Made by a program: the position numbers and the translations under genes. The notes beneath the pieces are model-generated. The model saw only the letters and a program-made list of their open reading frames with translations, was not told where the DNA came from and made no database searches. This document shows positions 6,683 to 14,597 of a stretch of 18,229 nt of DNA, one piece after another. The stretch is from Firmicutes bacterium UBA3738 (GTDB taxonomy: Bacteria > Bacillota > Clostridia > Peptostreptococcales > Anaerovoracaceae): positions 658 through 18,886 of the forward strand of contig DFGY01000041.1 of NCBI GenBank assembly GCA_002372505.1, read 5' to 3'. Position 1 is the stretch's first letter. Each line of letters opens with the position of its first letter.

Positions 6683-7573
6683 TTGAAATCAGGTTACGGA
6701 TTAATTTTTGTATCGGGTTGTTGTTGGGGCTTCATGGGATTGTTTATGAAGTCCTTAAATGAAATGGGCTCAACTCCCATGCTGACTTCTTTTTTCAGGG
6801 CAGGATTTGCGGCACTATTCGTCGGTCTTTTCTGTCTGCTTTTTCATGGAAAAGAAGCCTTTAAGCTAAAAAAATCACTATTCGCCTTTGCCGCTATTTC
6901 GGGTATGATCGGAGTGGTGATCTTTAACATTTGCTACAACCTGGCTGTAATGAGAGTCGGCGTGGCGGTGGCTGCGGTGCTCCTTTACACATCTCCCATT
7001 TTCACATGCATTCTTTCCATGATTGTTTTCAAGGAAAAGATTACTCCCAACAAATATCTGGCTATAGCCATAAACATATGCGGGTGTTTTCTGACGGTTA
7101 CCAACGGTGTGATTAAATTAGAGCATCTGTCCTTATTTGGAATTGCTTGTGGCGTAATGGCAGGCTTCACTATGTCCTGCATGACTATCCTGGTAAAGAT
7201 AGGAACGGATAGGGGAGCCAATCCTGTGGCTTTTTCCTTTTATGGCTTTGCGACTGCGGCAGTGGTCTTGCTCTTCGTGTCCAGACCCTGGGCGGCGGAG
7301 GCCGGACTTATTTCGCCTAAGTACTTAGTACTGGCCCTTTTGCTGGGTCTGATATCCACAGCCACGCCATATATTCTTTACAGCACAGGTATATCCATGG
7401 TTGATTCCATGTCAAAGGTTCCGGTGGTCTGCAGCGTGGAAACGGTGGTTGCGGCCTGCGTAGGCTTTGTGTATTTCGATGAACTGTTCGGAATCTGGAA
7501 GGTCGTTGGAATATTCCTGGTACTGTTCTCAATTGTAATTTCGAATTACAGTATTTCAAAGAAGCCTGTCTAA
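6683..7573 (+). CDS. EamA/DMT family permease
   Basis: A 296-residue membrane protein of the drug/metabolite transporter superfamily with about ten hydrophobic helices in two EamA halves. 'GCCWGFMGLFMKSL' opens the first half, and 'SLFGIACGVMAGFTMSCMTILVK' begins the second. Family members export amino acids, metabolites or drugs; the substrate here is unknown. The start is TTG at 6683, with GAGAGG upstream; an ATG five bases earlier is closed at once by a stop. It lies 41 nt before the MFS gene on the same strand and may be co-transcribed with it, which would suit a role in exchanging fermentation substrates or products (inference). Confidence 0.88.
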   Translation: MKSGYGLIFVSGCCWGFMGLFMKSLNEMGSTPMLTSFFRAGFAALFVGLFCLLFHGKEAFKLKKSLFAFAAISGMIGVVIFNICYNLAVMRVGVAVAAVLLYTSPIFTCILSMIVFKEKITPNKYLAIAINICGCFLTVTNGVIKLEHLSLFGIACGVMAGFTMSCMTILVKIGTDRGANPVAFSFYGFATAAVVLLFVSRPWAAEAGLISPKYLVLALLLGLISTATPYILYSTGISMVDSMSKVPVVCSVETVVAACVGFVYFDELFGIWKVVGIFLVLFSIVISNYSISKKPV

Positions 7574-7576
7574 GGA

Positions 7577-7582
7577 TATAAT
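7577..7582 (+). promoter_or_regulatory. Possible -10 box for the MFS/CoA-transferase 2 pair
   Basis: A perfect TATAAT lies between the EamA stop and the MFS ribosome site. A hexamer TTTCAA 17 nt upstream is a poor -35. This may be an internal promoter, or chance. Confidence 0.3.
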
Positions 7583-7614
7583 AGAGGACAAATATATAGA
7601 TACACGGGGGAAAC

Positions 7615-8850
7615 ATGGAACTAAAGAATGAAACGTTAATGAAAACAAGGTGGCTATATCTGATTCTCGGATTGGTGCTAATGCTGTTTCTGGGACTCAT
7701 TTACGCCTGGAGCGTCTTTCGCGGACCTCTTGAGGCGGAGTTCGGATGGAGCGCATCCCAGCTGTCGGTTACGTTTTCCATTTCCATGATGATGTTCTGC
7801 CTTGGAGGCCTGGCCGGCGGAGTCATTACTGCACGCAAAGGCTATAGACTTACTTACATTCTCTGCGCAATCTGCCTGGCGGCAGGGTTCATTCTGGCGT
7901 CGAGAATAAATACACTTATGGGAATATACCTGACCTACGGCGTCCTCTGCGGACTGGGAGTAGGCCTCGGTTACAATGTAACTATCAGTACTGTGGTTAA
8001 GTGGTTTCCGGACCGGCAGGGGCTGGTGTCCGGTGTGACTCTCATGGGCTTCGGCTTTGGCGGAATGATTCTGGGAACCGCCGGGGCGAAGATGATAGAC
8101 ACTATAGGCTGGCGCACAACCTTCTTCATATTCGGCATAGCCTTCGCGGTAATTATTCTTCTATGCATGATGCTCATTAGAATAGCGCCGCAGGAATTCG
8201 TGAGCAGTCTGTCGGAAGGAAAGAGTAATGTAAAGCCTTCGGTTGAAGAACTGACTCCCGGACAGACCTTAAAGAGAAGGAACTTCTGGGTCTATTACGG
8301 TTGGACCGTGGTCTTCGGTTCTGCGGGCCTTTCAATTATTAATTCAGCCACACCCTTTGCCCAGACCATACTGGGAGACGATCTGACCCGTGCAGCTGCT
8401 GTTGCGGGTATCGTGTCCATATTCAATGGCGCAGGAAGAGTGGTCGGCGGTCTGACTTTTGATAAGTTCGGATTCAGACCTACGATGCTGGCGGCAGACG
8501 TGCTCTTTGGAGCATCGGCCTTTGCCCTCATTGGCTGCTATACAAGCGGCTCCTATATTCTTCTCGTCATAGCATTCGTTCTCATCGGTCTCAGCTACGG
8601 ATTCATTCCTCCCACAAGCTCGGCCTATGTAGCTTACTTCTTCGGACGGGAAAATTACGGGACAAACTTCGCAATTGTAAATTTAAATCTTCTCATATCA
8701 TCATATCTGGGACCTCTTTGCGGAGGAGGAGATTACATGAGGACATTCTATTTCATAATTGGATTTACTATTATAGGATTTGTGCTTACCCTTGCAATTA
8801 AAAAGCCTGCCGGGCAGGAAGGAGGATCGGAACATGAAGACCGTACATGA
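7615..8850 (+). CDS. MFS transporter, oxalate/formate antiporter (OFA) type
   Basis: A 411-residue membrane carrier with twelve predicted helices. The opening 'LMLFLGLIYAWSVFRGPLEAEFGWS' region, truncated here to its core GLIYAWSVF, together with 'GLGVGLGYN' and 'KWFPDRQGLVSG', is characteristic of the OxlT/YhjX group, whose known members move oxalate, formate, pyruvate or other small carboxylates. The substrate here is not determinable. The ATG at 7615 has CGGGGGA upstream; ATG 7639 is an alternative without a ribosome site. The last 17 nt overlap the next gene, indicating translational coupling to CoA-transferase 2. A carrier for the acid handled by that enzyme is a reasonable guess. The C-terminal part has a broken relative at 6477-6659. 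Confidence 0.88.
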   Translation: MELKNETLMKTRWLYLILGLVLMLFLGLIYAWSVFRGPLEAEFGWSASQLSVTFSISMMMFCLGGLAGGVITARKGYRLTYILCAICLAAGFILASRINTLMGIYLTYGVLCGLGVGLGYNVTISTVVKWFPDRQGLVSGVTLMGFGFGGMILGTAGAKMIDTIGWRTTFFIFGIAFAVIILLCMMLIRIAPQEFVSSLSEGKSNVKPSVEELTPGQTLKRRNFWVYYGWTVVFGSAGLSIINSATPFAQTILGDDLTRAAAVAGIVSIFNGAGRVVGGLTFDKFGFRPTMLAADVLFGASAFALIGCYTSGSYILLVIAFVLIGLSYGFIPPTSSAYVAYFFGRENYGTNFAIVNLNLLISSYLGPLCGGGDYMRTFYFIIGFTIIGFVLTLAIKKPAGQEGGSEHEDRT

Positions 8851-10183
8851 GATATATAATGAAAAACTCAGGACACCTGAAGAGGCTGTCAAGGTTGTAA
8901 AAAGCGGCGACTGGGTTGACTATTCCCAGACCTGCTCCTTTCCCATTGCTTTAGACGAGGCCCTTGCGGCCAGAAAGGATGAACTTACTGACGTGAAAGT
9001 TCACAACGCCATATCAATGGGGCCTGTGCAGGTAGTGGAACAGGATCCCGATAACGAAGCATTCACTTACAATCTGTGGCACTGCTCGGCTCTGGACAGA
9101 AAGTATATCGATGAAGGGAAGGCCTTCTTTGTACCTATGCTTTTCCGCAACTGCGGCTCCTATTACTTAAGAGGGCAGGCCAACGTTGACGTGGCAATGG
9201 TGACGGTATCGGAAATGGACAGGAACGGGAATTTCAGTTACGGCCTTACAAACTGCTGTATGCAGGAAGTCCTTGATTCGGCAGAAGTAATTATTCTCGA
9301 GGTGAACAAGACCATGCCTTTTGTCTATGGCCTTGCCAACGATCACATAAATATCCGAGAGGAAAAAGTTAAGTATGTAGTGGAAAGTCCATATCCCATT
9401 TACACTGTGGAAAATCCAAAGGCTACGGATACGGACCGGAAAATTGCGAACAACATTTTCCCGTACCTTCGCGACGAGGTGACACTCCAGCTTGGAATCG
9501 GTGGTACACCAAATGCCATAGGCGCACTCATTGCTGAATCGGATCTTAAGGATTTAGGTATGCACACAGAGCTAATGAGTGACGGCTACTTTGAGCTTTA
9601 CAAGGCAGGGAAAATAACGAACCGTCAGAAGGCAGATGTGAACAGGCGCAAAGGTGTATTCTCAATATGCAACGGCTCCAGGGAGCTTTACGATTTCATG
9701 GATCACAATATTGATATTCTCTCTGCGGGAATGGACTATGTAAATGACCCTGCGGTAATCAGTTCCATAGCAAACTTCGTGTCCATTAACAGCTGCATTG
9801 CCGTGGATATATATGGGCAGGTATGTTCCGAGGCTGTGGGTACGCGCCAGATAAGCGGCACCGGCGGACAGCTTGACTTTGTCACGGGAGCTTACAGGTC
9901 TCCCGGAGGCATGGCCTTTATCACTATGAAGTCCACCAGAACCGATAGAAACGGAGTTAAGCACTCCAACGTGAAAGCCAGATTTGTGGACGGAGATATT
10001 ATTACCACTCCTAGAACCCAGGCTCCCATAATTGTAACGGAGCACGGAGCAGCCGACATGACCGGCCTTACCACCTGGGAGCGTGCAGAAAAGCTCATCG
10101 GTTTAGCCGATCCCGACTTCCGCGATGAGCTCATTGACGCTGCAGAAGAGCAAAAGGTCTGGAGAAGATCCAATAAGAGATAG
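8834..10183 (+). CDS. Acetyl-CoA hydrolase/transferase family CoA-transferase 2
   Basis: A 449-residue cytoplasmic CoA-transferase, paralogous along its whole length to the enzyme at 5033. Both begin with 'LRTPEEAVK' or 'LKTPEEAVK', share GDWVDYS and have 'LFRN' or 'VFRN' followed by S-Y-Y. Here the catalytic region is 'GMHTEL' with likely nucleophile E246; 'QLGIGGTPNAIG' and 'SGTGGQLDF' are also present. The start at 8834 is preceded by GGAAGGAGG and overlaps the MFS gene by 17 nt. Residues 30-70 and 84-120 differ most from the paralogue, which suggests another acyl or acceptor specificity. Codon use is less biased than in the paralogue. The stop lies 15 nt from that of the convergent GNAT gene, with no strong terminator between. 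Confidence 0.9.
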   Translation: MKTVHEIYNEKLRTPEEAVKVVKSGDWVDYSQTCSFPIALDEALAARKDELTDVKVHNAISMGPVQVVEQDPDNEAFTYNLWHCSALDRKYIDEGKAFFVPMLFRNCGSYYLRGQANVDVAMVTVSEMDRNGNFSYGLTNCCMQEVLDSAEVIILEVNKTMPFVYGLANDHINIREEKVKYVVESPYPIYTVENPKATDTDRKIANNIFPYLRDEVTLQLGIGGTPNAIGALIAESDLKDLGMHTELMSDGYFELYKAGKITNRQKADVNRRKGVFSICNGSRELYDFMDHNIDILSAGMDYVNDPAVISSIANFVSINSCIAVDIYGQVCSEAVGTRQISGTGGQLDFVTGAYRSPGGMAFITMKSTRTDRNGVKHSNVKARFVDGDIITTPRTQAPIIVTEHGAADMTGLTTWERAEKLIGLADPDFRDELIDAAEEQKVWRRSNKR

Positions 10184-10198
10184 CTCTTAAAGAATCTT

Positions 10199-10768
10199 TT
10201 AAAAAATCTTTCTCAGAATAATCCTGTCGATTCCGCCGTATATACTCATGCGGCGGACTTCTTCGTAGCCTGATTTATAGGCGTTGTTCAAACTGTATTC
10301 GTTATGTGGTGCAATGGTGGTAAGGGCTTCTGTTGCGCCGGCTTCCTTGGCTACCTTTTCCCTGTATTTGAAGAAGTAGTCCTGAAGTCCGAAGCCGCGG
10401 TATTCCGGAAGGACGAAGGAAGTATCCATACATACAGTTTTCAGCATTCTCTCTTCATCATAATCCAGATATTCGCCGTAGTTTCTGTAGCCCATTCTTC
10501 CTGACACCATCAAGGTGAATGCAGCCATTACATCTCCATCCATAAAACAGAAGCAATAATCCAAATCAATTGATTCAATAAATTCATCTCTGTTTGTTTT
10601 GACGAAAATCGTGTCGTCCGGCAGTGCGTCATAGACTGCGTCCTGAAGAGCGACAATTGCATCCACGTCTTCCTGTGTGCATTGTCTGAATACAAATGTC
10701 TTTTCCTCTCCGCTTTTTCTTTTCATTGTAATTTCGCAAGGTGTTATTTCACAAGGTAGTTTTTGCAT
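10199..10768 (-). CDS. GNAT-family N-acetyltransferase
   Basis: A 189-residue cytoplasmic protein. Seen is a GNAT core: an N-terminal 'VDAIVALQDAVYDALP' helix region, a central strand 'DTSFVLPEYRGFGLQ' carrying the acetyl-CoA pyrophosphate loop (YRGFGLQ, the Q/RxxGxG/A motif), and a C-terminal 'NEYSLNNAYKSGYEEV' segment typical of the fold. The acceptor is unknown. AAAGGA 8 nt before the ATG supports this start. The N-terminus has a small internal duplication, LPCEIT-PCEIT, also visible as a near-exact DNA repeat. It lies 27 nt after the decarboxylase gene on the same strand, so the two are probably co-transcribed. Confidence 0.85.
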   Translation of the reverse strand: MQKLPCEITPCEITMKRKSGEEKTFVFRQCTQEDVDAIVALQDAVYDALPDDTIFVKTNRDEFIESIDLDYCFCFMDGDVMAAFTLMVSGRMGYRNYGEYLDYDEERMLKTVCMDTSFVLPEYRGFGLQDYFFKYREKVAKEAGATEALTTIAPHNEYSLNNAYKSGYEEVRRMSIYGGIDRIILRKIF

Positions 10769-10795
10769 GGTTATATTCCTTTCGTGATTTAATAA

Positions 10796-12175
10796 TTATC
10801 TATGATTATACCATATTGCTTCTCTGAATGCAGGAAGGCACTCATCTATACTGTCCTTGGTAATGCTAATGGAGCTGACACTAATACGAATGACATGGCT
10901 GCCTTTCCACGTAGCGCCGCCCATCCATGTAATGCCGCTACTCTGCAAATGAGCCAGGGCCTTTTTCGTTTCTTCGTCTGTAGGAAGCTTGATAAAGAAC
11001 TGGTTGAAGAAAACTGGGTTGGGCTTTTCGTAGCCTATTTCTTCAAGGCGCTCTGCGAAGTATTCCGTGCACCGGCACATGTTGTCGATTAATTTTTCAA
11101 GGCCGTCCCGACCCAGTTCCTTAAGGGCGGCCCAGAGGATTATTCCCCGGGCTCTGCGGGACATTTCCGGCGTGTAATTATTGTTGTTGCGATTAGGGGT
11201 TGTAGAAGAAACGTAAGAGCCGCCCAGGGCGAGAGATGACTCAAGGGCGCTGCGGTCACGGCAAAGGATAATGCTGTTGTCGTAACCTGAGTTCAGAGTT
11301 TTATGTGCGTCCATGTTGCATGAGTCGGCCTTGCCAAGGCCCTTAACGAAATGCTTTTGTTTATCGGATACTGCTGCCCACAGACCGAAGGCTCCGTCCA
11401 CGTGTACCCAGGCGCCTGCTGCCCGACCCATGTCTGTAAGTTCATCAATGGGGTCGTAGCTGCCGCCTACAATATGGCCGGCCTGGAGGATGAGCAGGGT
11501 GCGATTATCCAGGGCAGGGACCTTGGAAGGAATCATGCGGCCGTAGTGATCGACGGGGACGAACTCCATTTCATCCGTGCCGAAGCCCAGATGATAAAGG
11601 GCATTCATTACAGTGCTGTGAGCCTCTGCGCTGAGAACGATTCTAATAGGCGGGGCCTTTTTAAAGCCTTGCTTTCTCACATCCCAGCCCTGCCTGCTAA
11701 TCAGTTCGTTGCGGGCTGCAATGAAGCAGGTAAGAAGGCCTGTTGCCGAGCCTGTTACGAGTCCCATAGCCGAACCATCGGGGAATCCAAAGAGCCGGGT
11801 GACCCACTTTTCCGCCACTCCTTCAATTGCGGCGCTTACCGGGGACATGTCATAAAAGCCGGCGTTCTGATTCCACGTATCCACCAGCCAGGATGCGCCG
11901 AGGGCTGCCGGGAGGATTCCTCCCTGTACGAAGCCGAAGCCGCGTCCGCCGCTGCTGGCGCAGGTTGCGGGTGCGCCGTATTTACTTAGCAGCTCAATTA
12001 CCTCTTCAGGCTTTGAGGAGGATGCGGGCATAGGTTCGTCGAAAATGGAGAGTGCCTCTACGGCTTTCGAATCGGGATATGCCGGCATTTGGGACAACCC
12101 GTCCAGGTACTCCTCGCTACAAACCTTTGCCTTGTCAAGAACCTTTCTATATTCAGACGCTTTATATCGGGACAT
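10796..12175 (-). CDS. PLP-dependent group II amino-acid decarboxylase-like protein
   Basis: A 459-residue fold-type I PLP enzyme of the group II decarboxylase family (glutamate, aromatic amino acid and diaminobutyrate decarboxylases). Visible are the cofactor-contacting 'VTGSATGLL' region, the conserved His of 'SAEAHST', the Asp of 'VHVDGAFGLWAA', and the Schiff-base lysine K292 in 'MDAHKTLN'. No signal or membrane segment is present. AGGAGG precedes the ATG. It follows the XRE gene across a terminator, so it may depend on readthrough, and precedes the GNAT gene. The substrate is not clear. With a tryptophan importer nearby, an aromatic amino acid is a candidate, but other members of this family are not excluded, and some homologues are annotated simply as aminotransferases. 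Confidence 0.85.
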   Translation of the reverse strand: MSRYKASEYRKVLDKAKVCSEEYLDGLSQMPAYPDSKAVEALSIFDEPMPASSSKPEEVIELLSKYGAPATCASSGGRGFGFVQGGILPAALGASWLVDTWNQNAGFYDMSPVSAAIEGVAEKWVTRLFGFPDGSAMGLVTGSATGLLTCFIAARNELISRQGWDVRKQGFKKAPPIRIVLSAEAHSTVMNALYHLGFGTDEMEFVPVDHYGRMIPSKVPALDNRTLLILQAGHIVGGSYDPIDELTDMGRAAGAWVHVDGAFGLWAAVSDKQKHFVKGLGKADSCNMDAHKTLNSGYDNSIILCRDRSALESSLALGGSYVSSTTPNRNNNNYTPEMSRRARGIILWAALKELGRDGLEKLIDNMCRCTEYFAERLEEIGYEKPNPVFFNQFFIKLPTDEETKKALAHLQSSGITWMGGATWKGSHVIRISVSSISITKDSIDECLPAFREAIWYNHR

Positions 12176-12206
12176 TTTTTCCTCCTACTTGCTTTTCGGT
12201 ACTTTC

Positions 12207-12236
12207 AAAAAAACAAGTGAGCGGATATGCTCACTT
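12207..12236 (-). terminator. Intrinsic terminator after the XRE regulator
   Basis: On the minus strand AAGTGAGC (12229-12236) pairs perfectly with GCTCACTT (12215-12222) around a 6-nt loop, then G and seven T residues. The 5' arm includes the TGA stop codon of the regulator. It stands between the regulator and the decarboxylase gene, so it may reduce rather than abolish transcription into the latter. Confidence 0.85.
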
Positions 12237-12971
12237 TTCCTTTAGGAACAACGGACTTGGTCTGTTTATTACCATCATATTATAATGCTTAAGATTTTTC
12301 GTATCTTCCTTACCCAGCTCTATAACGCTTCTAAAGGCCTCATCCTCCACAAGCTGATTCTTGGACACCAGAATCTTTACACCGATGGGAGCAAAGAAGG
12401 GACTGCTGCCGATTCCGGAAAGTATGCCTACGGCAGGAGAGTGGGCGTGCAAGGGATTGAGTATACACAGATAGAGGAGTTCAGTACGGTTTATCTGGTT
12501 GGTCAGGTTTATATGAGTGATGGTGTCGTAGGGGAGCATTTTTCCCTCGAATATGTGCTGGCTCTTTTCCGTGTTGCTGAAATTCTCGAGACCCATGTAC
12601 ATAGTAACATCGATCCTGTCCGGATCTTCGTCGGCGGCTGCGCTGAGCTGTATGACGGACCTTACTACCTTTTTTATTCTTCCGTCATAGTAGTACATAT
12701 AATAGCTGGACTGACTGAAGAAAGAATTGGCCGGCAGCTGGGTTGGCCTCAGGTTCGGCGACTTGTAATCTATGAGGCTCTTTACATCCATCTCCAGAGC
12801 TTCGGCGATATCCAGCAGCGTCTCAATGTCAAGAGCGATGGTGCCGTTTTCGTATTTCGAAACCGTGGCTTTGCTCTTGTTTATTTTCTTTGCGAAATCG
12901 TCAATCGTAAGGCCTTTTCCCTTGCGGCTTTTGCGTATGCGCTGGCCGACGTATACAGATATTTCACTCAT
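12231..12971 (-). CDS. XRE-family (HTH_3) transcriptional regulator with unknown C-terminal domain
   Basis: A 246-residue DNA-binding protein. Residues 5-65 form a clear Cro/C1-type helix-turn-helix ('IRKSRKGKGLTIDDFAKKI', then 'SKATVSKYENG' as recognition helix, then 'LLDIAEALEMDVKSLI'). Residues 75-246 form a larger domain I do not recognise, perhaps a ligand-binding or multimerisation domain; it is not an obvious cupin or peptidase. The ATG has GGAG upstream. The gene is divergent from the oxidoreductase operon across 317 nt that hold two perfect GTTTC-N7-GAAAC palindromes, one copy also lying before CoA-transferase 1. It is therefore the likely regulator of amino-acid fermentation genes here, and the placement just upstream of -35 boxes suggests activation. 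The effector is unknown. Confidence 0.88.
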   Translation of the reverse strand: MSEISVYVGQRIRKSRKGKGLTIDDFAKKINKSKATVSKYENGTIALDIETLLDIAEALEMDVKSLIDYKSPNLRPTQLPANSFFSQSSYYMYYYDGRIKKVVRSVIQLSAAADEDPDRIDVTMYMGLENFSNTEKSQHIFEGKMLPYDTITHINLTNQINRTELLYLCILNPLHAHSPAVGILSGIGSSPFFAPIGVKILVSKNQLVEDEAFRSVIELGKEDTKNLKHYNMMVINRPSPLFLKEK

Positions 12972-12994
12972 AAAAAATATTTTTCTCCGTTAAA

Positions 12995-13000
12995 ATTGTA
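12995..13000 (-). promoter_or_regulatory. Possible extended -10 promoter of the XRE gene
   Basis: On the minus strand TGATACAAT gives an extended -10 (TACAAT at 13000-12995) about 24 nt before the start codon. No convincing -35 is seen, which is common for extended -10 promoters. Confidence 0.4.
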
Positions 13001-13051
13001 TCAAATCCTGAACACGTTGATTTTACAAGAGTTTTACCGAATCGTCAAGGC

Positions 13052-13074
13052 AAAGTTTCACAAAGGGAAACTTT
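13052..13074. promoter_or_regulatory. Candidate XRE operator 1 (perfect palindrome)
   Basis: AAAGTTTC-ACAAAGG-GAAACTTT is a perfect 8-bp inverted repeat with a 7-nt spacer, about 80 bp upstream of the XRE start codon and about 165 bp before the likely start of the oxidoreductase transcript. The position suits autoregulation or a distal site for the operon. Half-sites GAAAC also occur at 13103 and 13148. Confidence 0.55.
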
Positions 13075-13166
13075 TGAGTGGAAAAAGCCAAAAAAACATG
13101 ATGAAACAGAGGTTTTAGGGTTTTGATATTATAAACACAATCGACATGAAACAAAACAAGAAAAAA

Positions 13167-13183
13167 GTTTCATCAAGCGAAAC
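13167..13183. promoter_or_regulatory. Candidate XRE operator 2 (perfect palindrome)
   Basis: GTTTC-ATCAAGC-GAAAC shares arms and 7-nt spacer with operator 1. It ends 9 nt before the -35 hexamer of the oxidoreductase promoter, the same distance as the related site before CoA-transferase 1. This is the usual position of a class II activator site. Confidence 0.6.
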
Positions 13184-13192
13184 CGAGTAAAA

Positions 13193-13221
13193 TTGACTAC
13201 AGAGATTAAATGTATTAAATT
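13193..13221 (+). promoter_or_regulatory. Promoter of the 2-oxoacid:ferredoxin oxidoreductase operon
   Basis: TTGACT (13193-13198) is separated by 17 nt from TAAATT (13216-13221). The -10 box is poor, consistent with a need for an activator at the adjacent palindrome. The leader to the TTG start would be about 60 nt. Confidence 0.6.
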
Positions 13222-13236
13222 TAACAACGTAGGTAC

Positions 13237-13248
13237 TAACATATGTTA
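13237..13248. repeat. TAACATATGTTA palindrome, copy 1
   Basis: A perfect 12-bp palindrome just downstream of the probable transcription start of the oxidoreductase operon. The same 12 bases form the core of an 18-bp palindrome at 17872-17889. It could be an operator or chance in AT-rich DNA. Confidence 0.3.
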
Positions 13249-13288
13249 TTTTATCACTTGTATCATTTTAGAAAAGGAAGTGAAGCAG

Positions 13289-13507
13289 TTGGCTAAAGGA
13301 AAATTAGAATTCAGAGCTGATAGATGTAAAGGCTGTGAGCTCTGCGTTTCAGTATGCCCTAAGAAAATACTGAAACTTGACGATGAGAACGTCAACAAAA
13401 AAGGTTATCACCCGGTAACTTGCACTGACATGGACGAGTGTATCGCTTGTGCAAGTTGTGCACTGATGTGCCCGGACGGCATCATCAATGTATACGCAGT
13501 AGAGTAA
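13289..13507 (+). CDS. vorD: 2-oxoacid:ferredoxin oxidoreductase, delta (ferredoxin) subunit
   Basis: A 72-residue electron-transfer subunit with two [4Fe-4S] sites. The first motif is C13-x2-C16-x2-C19-x3-C23-P and the second C51-x2-C54-x2-C57-x3-C61-P. It passes electrons from the thiamine site to external ferredoxin. Start: TTG at 13289, with AAGGAAGTGA just upstream. A frame opening further left, at 13193, begins inside the -35 box and can be excluded; GTG at 13280 is too close to the ribosome site. The length is typical of VorD/KorD proteins. It is first in a tight operon, 13 nt before alpha. The symbol follows usual annotation for this arrangement and does not prove branched-chain substrates. 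Confidence 0.88.
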   Translation: MAKGKLEFRADRCKGCELCVSVCPKKILKLDDENVNKKGYHPVTCTDMDECIACASCALMCPDGIINVYAVE

Positions 13508-13520
13508 GGAGGCGCGCAAA

Positions 13521-14597
13521 ATGGCAGAGAAAAAACTTATGAAGGGCAACGAAGCATTTGCTACATCTGCGATCCATGCGGGCTGCAGATACTACTTCGG
13601 ATACCCAATCACACCGCAGAACGAAGTTCCGGAATTCATGTCCAGAGAACTTGCTAAGGCTGGCGGTTACTTCATCCAGGCAGAATCAGAACTGGGTGCT
13701 ATCAATATGGCTTATGGTGCAGCAGCTGCAGGCGGCAGAGTACTGCTCTCCACATCTTCACCTGGTATCGCTCTGATGCAGGAAAACCTTTCACTGCTGA
13801 GCTCGGTTGAACTTCCAATCGTTCTCGTAAGTGTAATGAGAGGTGGCCCGGGTATCGGATCAATTCAGCCGGGACAGGCAGACTACAACCAGGCTACAAA
13901 GGGCGGCGGCAACGGCGACTATCACACAATCGTATTTGCTCCGGCATCAATTCAGGAAGCTGTAGACATGATCTACAAAGGCTTTGATGTAGCTGATGAG
14001 TACAGAAACCCTGTAATGGTATGTGCCGACGGTATGATTGGACAGATGATGGAACCTGTTGTTCTTCCACCGGAAAAGGCTCCGCTGGCAGAAGAAGAAA
14101 TCGGCAACGTTAAGCCATGGGCTCTGACAGGTCACAAAGAAAAGAGAGAAAGAAACGCCATCAACTCAGTATGGCTGCAGCAGGAACTGCTGGAAGAATA
14201 CATTGAACAGTATTGGCCTAAGTATGTAAAGGCTGAAAACGAACTCCAGGATTGGGAAGCTATAAACGTAGAGAACTGCGAAACACTCTTCGTAGCTTAT
14301 GGCTCTGTATCCAGAGTAGTAAAAGAAGCTATGGCAGATCTCGAAAAAGAAGGACACAATGTTGGTCTTATCAGACTCAAGACACTGTGGCCATTCCCGC
14401 ACAAGGCTTTCGAACTGATCGGCGACAATTGCAAGAACGTTATCTGCTGCGAACTCTCAATGGGTCAGATGATGAAGGACGTAGAGGCCGAAGTAAAAGG
14501 CAAATACCCTGTACACCTGATCAACAGAGTTGGCGGTATGCTGCTTGACCCGGTCGAAGTTGTTGAAAGAACAAAGAAGATTTTGGAGGTGAAGTAA
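13521..14597 (+). CDS. vorB: 2-oxoacid:ferredoxin oxidoreductase, alpha subunit
   Basis: A 358-residue subunit that binds the pyrimidine end of thiamine diphosphate and part of the substrate pocket. Seen are 'YPITPQNEVPEFM' (residues about 29-41), 'QAESELGAINMAYGAAAAG' with the conserved cofactor-activating Glu region, 'LSTSSPGIALMQE', and a C-terminal transketolase-like domain ('LFVAYGSVSRVVKEA', 'GLIRLKTLWPFP'). The family includes 2-oxoisovalerate (Vor) and 2-oxoglutarate (Kor) enzymes. Four separate subunits in delta-alpha-beta-gamma order fit both. GGAGG lies upstream of the ATG. Codon use (ACA, AGA, TCA) suggests strong expression. It yields acyl-CoA, CO2 and reduced ferredoxin together with the next two subunits. 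Confidence 0.92.
   Translation: MAEKKLMKGNEAFATSAIHAGCRYYFGYPITPQNEVPEFMSRELAKAGGYFIQAESELGAINMAYGAAAAGGRVLLSTSSPGIALMQENLSLLSSVELPIVLVSVMRGGPGIGSIQPGQADYNQATKGGGNGDYHTIVFAPASIQEAVDMIYKGFDVADEYRNPVMVCADGMIGQMMEPVVLPPEKAPLAEEEIGNVKPWALTGHKEKRERNAINSVWLQQELLEEYIEQYWPKYVKAENELQDWEAINVENCETLFVAYGSVSRVVKEAMADLEKEGHNVGLIRLKTLWPFPHKAFELIGDNCKNVICCELSMGQMMKDVEAEVKGKYPVHLINRVGGMLLDPVEVVERTKKILEVK

Noticed and set aside
12285..13118. 277-codon open frame opposite the XRE gene
   Set aside because: It is antisense to a gene with a clear HTH domain, runs through the operator region, has no family-like motifs and no ribosome site.
13193..13288. Longer ferredoxin subunit starting at TTG 13193
   Set aside because: That TTG is the -35 hexamer of the operon promoter, and the added residues do not resemble the family. 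TTG 13289 has a good ribosome site and gives the usual length.
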